Positions 60,450 to 64,000 of a stretch of 64,000 nucleotides of DNA are shown here, in pieces. The first letter of the stretch is position 1, and the number at the start of each line of letters is the position of its first letter. The notes under the pieces are model-generated. The model worked only from the letters and a program-made list of their open reading frames with translations. It had not been told where the DNA came from and searched no databases. The DNA comes from Hydrogenophaga sp. RAC07 (lineage in GTDB: Bacteria > Pseudomonadota > Gammaproteobacteria > Burkholderiales > Burkholderiaceae_C). The position numbers were made by a program, and so were the translations under genes. The DNA lies in the NCBI RefSeq assembly GCF_001713375.1, contig NZ_CP016449.1:1054001-1118000 (forward strand), written 5' to 3'.

Positions 60450-61316
60450 TTACGTCTGCGCCATGCGCAGGCGGCGCGCCGTGTCTTCGTCGCGCGCGTC
60501 GTCGATCTCGCGCATCACGCTGCCCAGGTCCACCGCGCCCGGTGCGCGCTCGTAGCCGCCGGTGAGTGGCGTGTCGTTGCTCAGCAGACCGCTCTGGTAC
60601 AAGCTCCAGATCTCGGCGCCGAATTGCGTCTTGAGCAGCTCGGGCGCGAACTGGCCGAAGAAGTCGCGCAGGTTGGCCACGTCGCGCAGCAGCATGCGCT
60701 GGGCGTGGTTGTTGCCGGCGGCGTCCACCGCCTGGGGCAGGTCGATGATCACGGGGAAATCGTCGCTGCCATCCTCGCCCGAATGCGCCAGCAGGATGTT
60801 GAACTCCGACAAGTCACCGTGCACCACGCCCGCGCACAGCATGCGCACCACCTCGCCGACGAGCGTGGCGTGGTGTTGGCGGGCCTGCCCGGGCGTGAAC
60901 GCCACGTCGTTGAGACGCGGTGCCGCGTCGCCGTCGGCATCGGTCACCAGCTCCATGAGCAGCACGCCGTCGGCGAAGTTGAACGGCTGGGGCACCCGCA
61001 CGCCGGCCGCGGCCAGGCGGTAAAGCGCGTCCACCTCGGCGCTTTGCCACGCGGCCTCTTGCGATTCACGCCCGAACTTCGTGCCCTTGGCCATGGCGCG
61101 CGCCTGGCGCGAGTTTTTCACCTTGCGGTTCTCGGTGTAGTCCACCGCCTGGCGAAAGCTGCGGTTGTTCGCTTCCTTGTAGATCTTGGCGCAGCGGGTG
61201 TCGTCCCCACAGCGCACCACATAGACCATGGCTTCCTTGCCGCTCATGAGCTGGCGCACCACGGTGTCGATGAGACCCTCTTCAACGAGGGACTGGAGTC
61301 GGGGAGGAACTTTCAT
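60450..61316 (-). CDS. RIO1-like serine protein kinase
   Basis: This 288-residue kinase has the nucleotide-binding lysine Lys44 (CAKIYKE), the RIO-type segment FRQAVDYTENRKVKNSRQARAMAKGTKFG (residues 54-82, key motif YTENRKVKNSR), the catalytic loop HGDLSEFN (166-173, Asp168) and the metal-binding IIDLPQA. It phosphorylates unknown targets. RIO kinases are universal in archaea and eukaryotes and scattered in bacteria. A CACAAT sits 6 nt before the ATG. Confidence 0.9.
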   Translation of the reverse strand: MKVPPRLQSLVEEGLIDTVVRQLMSGKEAMVYVVRCGDDTRCAKIYKEANNRSFRQAVDYTENRKVKNSRQARAMAKGTKFGRESQEAAWQSAEVDALYRLAAAGVRVPQPFNFADGVLLMELVTDADGDAAPRLNDVAFTPGQARQHHATLVGEVVRMLCAGVVHGDLSEFNILLAHSGEDGSDDFPVIIDLPQAVDAAGNNHAQRMLLRDVANLRDFFGQFAPELLKTQFGAEIWSLYQSGLLSNDTPLTGGYERAPGAVDLGSVMREIDDARDEDTARRLRMAQT

Positions 61317-61322
61317 CGGGCG

Positions 61323-61328
61323 ATTGTG
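61323..61328 (-). promoter_or_regulatory. -10-like CACAAT, 6 nt before the RIO kinase start
   Basis: On the minus strand CACAAT is separated from the ATG by six bases with no Shine-Dalgarno. It repeats the leaderless-like arrangement seen at other genes here. Confidence 0.35.
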
Positions 61329-61338
61329 CGCCCGGGGG

Positions 61339-61917
61339 TCACAAGGGCTTGAGCACGAAGCCGATCACGAGGCCCGCGTCGGTCACCGTGATCGTGCCCG
61401 GCTGCATGCCCATGGCGTCGGCCATGCGCAGGTCTTGCGGTTGCAGGCGGTGCAACACCACTTCGCGCAATGACTGTTCGGCCAGCGCGGGGGCGTAGGT
61501 GTTGAGGAGTTCCACCACGCCGGGTTGCAGGCTGGGAAAACGCAGCCGGTCGATGCGCAACTGGTGCGCGCGCAAGGTGCGGTCGCTGGCCTCGTAGCGC
61601 AGCGCAAAGTCCAGATCGAACGTGCCCCGGTGGCTTCGGTTGAGCGCCGGGCCAGCGGCGTCCACCTCCATCGCGGCGCGCAGGCGGTTCTGCGCGGGCA
61701 ACAGGCTCAGCGTGGGGGGTTGCAAGTCCAGGTTGAGCAGGCCCTGCACCGGGTAACGGATGGGGAAGCGCTGCGCCACCGAGCTTTGCAGCACAGCGGT
61801 GGGCACGGTGACGCCCGGGGGTTTTGACGGAGGGTCGTCGGCCTCGGGTGCCCGGGCCCAGGCCAGGGTCGTGGAGGTGCCGCACAAGGCGGCTGACAAA
61901 AGGGTTCTGCGGCGCAT
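61339..61917 (-). CDS. DUF1439-like (YceB-type) exported protein
   Basis: This 192-residue protein has a signal peptide (MRRRTLLSAALCGTSTTLAWA). It contains RFPIRYPVQGLLNLDLQPP, LALRYEASDRTLRAHQLRI-like spacing and a C-terminal GTITVTDAGLVIGFVL. This beta-rich lipid-binding-like pattern resembles YceB/DUF1439 proteins. The function is unknown. It ends 22 nt before the RIO kinase start on the same strand. Confidence 0.7.
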   Translation of the reverse strand: MRRRTLLSAALCGTSTTLAWARAPEADDPPSKPPGVTVPTAVLQSSVAQRFPIRYPVQGLLNLDLQPPTLSLLPAQNRLRAAMEVDAAGPALNRSHRGTFDLDFALRYEASDRTLRAHQLRIDRLRFPSLQPGVVELLNTYAPALAEQSLREVVLHRLQPQDLRMADAMGMQPGTITVTDAGLVIGFVLKPL

Positions 61918-61966
61918 AGGTCGGGTTCGAGTCGGCCAGCAGCCATGCGTTCAGCGCATTTGGTCT

Positions 61967-62227
61967 CTATTTGTAGAACACCTCGACCCGGCCCTTGAGC
62001 TGGATCAGCAGCGGCTGGCCCTTGCGGTCCAGCGTCTTGCCCGAAGGCACCTTCACCCAGCCTTCGCTGATGCAGTACTCGGACACGTCGAAACGTTCCT
62101 TGTCGTTGAAGCGGATGCCGATGTCGTGCTCGAACACGGCGGCCACGTGGTGCGGGCTGCGGGCGTCGATGGAGAGGCGGTCGGGGAGGGTGGGGCGGGT
62201 GTTGGGGGTGGAGGTCTGGTCGTTCAT
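61967..62227 (-). CDS. DUF3297 family protein
   Basis: This 86-residue protein has the block PDRLSIDARSPHHVAAVFEHDIGIRF and KGRVEVFYK at the C-terminus, as in DUF3297. It is cytosolic and small, with no known function. A GACAAT sits 6 nt before the ATG at 62227. The longer frame upstream enters the divergent kinase gene and was rejected. Confidence 0.85.
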   Translation of the reverse strand: MNDQTSTPNTRPTLPDRLSIDARSPHHVAAVFEHDIGIRFNDKERFDVSEYCISEGWVKVPSGKTLDRKGQPLLIQLKGRVEVFYK

Positions 62228-62233
62228 GGCGAG

Positions 62234-62239
62234 ATTGTC
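62234..62239 (-). promoter_or_regulatory. -10-like GACAAT, 6 nt before the DUF3297 gene
   Basis: The hexamer on the minus strand is followed by six bases and ATG, without a ribosome site. Confidence 0.4.
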
Positions 62240-62301
62240 GACCAGTTCACGGATTGTCCATCTGCTGGCCACGCACCGCTCCGCTGGTGACTCAAAATGC
62301 C

Positions 62302-62307
62302 GATACT
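62302..62307 (+). promoter_or_regulatory. -10-like GATACT, 6 nt before the sensor kinase
   Basis: GATACT, with an upstream TG pair, ends six bases before the ATG at 62314, with no Shine-Dalgarno. It lies in the divergent space with the DUF3297 gene. Confidence 0.35.
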
Positions 62308-62313
62308 CGAACC

Positions 62314-64000
62314 ATGAAACTACAACACAAGGCCTGGGGGCTGATCCTCCTGGCGGTCGCGGTGTGCGCGGGCGGAGCCTTGGTGGGCGTGCGCACCATC
62401 GTGCAGGATTCGTTCTCCCGACTGGAGACGGAACACGCAGAGCGGGAGGGGGAGCGGGCAAAACGCGTGCTCAACCAGCAAGTGCAGGGCTTGAGCGCCA
62501 CGACCCAGGACTACGCCTACTGGGACGACGCCGTGGAGTTCGTCCGCGGCCAACGGCCCAGCTTCCTGACTGAGAACTTCGACACCGACAACATGGGCTA
62601 CCTGCGCATCTCGGATGTGCTGGTGATCGACCGCCAGGGCCGCGTGCTGTCCACTGTGAAGCGCGAGAGCGCAGAGCGGCTCTCCAGGATGACCGACGAG
62701 CGCATTGCGCCCTTGCGAGAACTGGCCCTGCAGGTGTTGTCAGGCAAGGATCCCAAGGCGGTGCTGCAGACCCTTCGTGTGGTGGAGGGTGAACTGGAGA
62801 TCGTCATCGCGGCGGCGGTCCGTCAGCCGGATGTGGAGGAGGGGGCGGCACAGGGTGTCATGGTGATGGTGCGCCGCTTTGACCAGGCCGAGGTGGACAG
62901 CCTGGCCGATGTGTTGATGATGCCAGCGCGCCTCTCGTTCGAGTTGCCCGCACATTCGGGGGAGCAGTTTCATGTTCAGCGGGCCAATGCCGATCTGGAC
63001 GACCTGCACGCGGTGCTGCAAGACCACGAAGGTCGCCCGGTGGCGGAGCTGATCCTCGGTCTGGACCGGCGTCTGCAGGAGCAAGGCGAAGCGTTGAACT
63101 GGCAGGGCATGATGATGGTTGCCATCACATCTCTGATGGCCAGCCTGCTGCTGGTGCTGATCCTCGACCACTTTTTGCTCAAACGGCTCCAGCGCCTCTA
63201 CAGCGACATCGGCGTCATCACCCGGGACGGGCCGACGGCAGCGCCCCCGGTGCTCGTGCAAGGCAATGACGAGATCAGCTCGCTGGCCCGTGGCGTCAAC
63301 GGGCTGCTGCAGCGGGTGCAATCGGATGCGCAACAGCAGAGGCTGTCTTTCGAGCGGCAGGAGTCCATTCAGGCGCAATTGATGCAGAGCCAGAAATCGG
63401 AAGCCCTGGGCAGGCTGGCGGGAGGCATCGCCCACGACATCAACAACTCGCTGGCTGCCGTGACGGGCTGGGTGCGGCTCACGATGGAGGACCTGGAGGA
63501 GAAGCACCCGGGCCATGAGTCGCTGGGACAGGCGCTGAAGGCCACCAAGTACGCCGACGGGCTGATCCGCCAGCTGCTGGCGTTTGGCCGCAAGACAGCA
63601 CCCAAGCTGCAGCGCCTGCACCTGAGAACCCTGGTAGAAGACACCCGCCGGCTGGTCAGCGCAGGGCTCACGCGCGAGTGCGACATCGCGACCATCCAAC
63701 GTGTGGAACAAGACCTGGTTGAAGGCGATCCCACGCAACTGCAGCAGGTGCTGGTGAACCTGTTGATCAATGCGGCGGACGCCCTGGAGGGCAAAGGGCG
63801 GATCGAGATCACCATCGACGAGGTCATCCTTCCCGCCGCAAGCGCCCGGTCGTTGCCCGCCGACATGGCGAAACTGGTCCGGGGACGCTTTCTGACGATC
63901 GAGGTTCGGGACTTCGGACCCGGCATGCCGCCCGAGGTGGCCGACCGTGTCTTCGAACCCTTTTTCACCACCAAAGGTGTGGGGCGTGGCACCGGTTTGG
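62314..64000 (+). CDS. Sensor histidine kinase with CHASE4-like input domain (3' truncated by window end)
   Basis: 562 codons are visible with no stop. Membrane segments are at about residues 8-26 and 266-288. Between them is a periplasmic CHASE4-like domain (TTQDYAYWDDAVEFV). A HAMP-like linker follows, then the dimerisation box with phospho-acceptor His374 (GIAHDINNSL). The ATPase domain shows NLLINAADAL, DFGPGMPPEV and FEPFFTTK, and the window ends in its G2 box. A receiver domain or response regulator may follow. The signal is unknown. Confidence 0.92.
   Translation, partial: MKLQHKAWGLILLAVAVCAGGALVGVRTIVQDSFSRLETEHAEREGERAKRVLNQQVQGLSATTQDYAYWDDAVEFVRGQRPSFLTENFDTDNMGYLRISDVLVIDRQGRVLSTVKRESAERLSRMTDERIAPLRELALQVLSGKDPKAVLQTLRVVEGELEIVIAAAVRQPDVEEGAAQGVMVMVRRFDQAEVDSLADVLMMPARLSFELPAHSGEQFHVQRANADLDDLHAVLQDHEGRPVAELILGLDRRLQEQGEALNWQGMMMVAITSLMASLLLVLILDHFLLKRLQRLYSDIGVITRDGPTAAPPVLVQGNDEISSLARGVNGLLQRVQSDAQQQRLSFERQESIQAQLMQSQKSEALGRLAGGIAHDINNSLAAVTGWVRLTMEDLEEKHPGHESLGQALKATKYADGLIRQLLAFGRKTAPKLQRLHLRTLVEDTRRLVSAGLTRECDIATIQRVEQDLVEGDPTQLQQVLVNLLINAADALEGKGRIEITIDEVILPAASARSLPADMAKLVRGRFLTIEVRDFGPGMPPEVADRVFEPFFTTKGVGRGTGL

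Noticed and set aside
61923..61933. GGGTTCGAGTC resembling a tRNA T-loop
   Set aside because: No acceptor stem, D-loop or anticodon arm can be formed around it, and it borders a coding region.

Overview
The window is a 64 kb stretch of high-GC bacterial chromosome. It is packed with housekeeping and catabolic genes, and I saw no phage, IS or CRISPR material. Gene content (TRAP and Bug/TctC-type uptake systems, Entner-Doudoroff sugar breakdown, etfBA, paired MsrA/MsrB, TsaE-AmiC) and codon use point to the Betaproteobacteria, Burkholderiales, most likely Comamonadaceae (Hydrogenophaga/Acidovorax-like). That placement is inference from gene content, not from a marker gene search.

Layout. 1-2.3 kb: the tail of a histone-deacetylase-like hydrolase, an enoyl-CoA-hydratase-like protein without the two catalytic glutamates, and an MscS channel. 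2.3-5.2 kb (minus): a DctP-Q-M TRAP transporter. 5.4-10.2 kb: the electron-transfer flavoprotein operon etfB-etfA-acyl-CoA dehydrogenase-nitronate monooxygenase, behind two palindromic operator candidates. 10.2-12.6 kb (minus): a class A penicillin-binding protein. 12.7-21.9 kb (minus): a pentitol operon with a CUT1 ABC importer (binding protein, two permeases, ATPase), a ribitol 2-dehydrogenase, D-arabinitol 4-dehydrogenase, an AraC regulator, xylulokinase and a small DUF1330 protein. 22.0-26.7 kb: a LacI regulator divergent from gluconokinase plus a second TRAP transporter, with twin operator-like palindromes. 26.7-33.9 kb (minus): a lipoprotein gene and the cluster zwf-pgl-edd-eda-pgi, with a HexR-like site upstream of zwf. 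34.0-39.8 kb: a PfkB sugar kinase divergent from a CUT2 importer, an RbsD/FucU-like mutarotase and a ROK regulator, resembling frcBCAK-type fructose loci. 39.8-46.4 kb: an orphan LolD/MacB-type ATPase, miaA, a Bcr/CflA exporter, an alpha/beta hydrolase lipoprotein, mutL and dedA. 46.7-48.5 kb: a two-subunit Rieske oxygenase. 48.5-55.8 kb: amiC, tsaE, queG, an acyl-CoA synthetase and an ATPase-less MlaE/MlaD-like set. 55.8-64 kb: creA, an AEC transporter, a Bug-type binding protein, xerD, msrA, msrB, a RIO-type kinase, two small unknowns and a truncated sensor kinase.

Metabolic logic. Gluconate (via GntK), glucose 6-phosphate (Zwf-Pgl), fructose (importer plus PfkB kinase plus Pgi) and pentitols (to xylulose 5-phosphate) all feed Edd/Eda or the pentose phosphates. 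Roughly a third of the window is therefore one sugar and polyol catabolic island with four separate regulatory inputs: AraC, LacI, ROK and a HexR-like site.

The most notable observations are: a recurring layout in which a -10-like hexamer lies only 6-9 nt before the start codon, suggesting leaderless transcripts; divergent pairs (mutL/dedA, tsaE/queG) with almost no space between them; an MCE transport locus whose permease lacks the usual ATPase-coupling motif and which has no ATPase gene; and several unassigned perfect palindromes at promoters.
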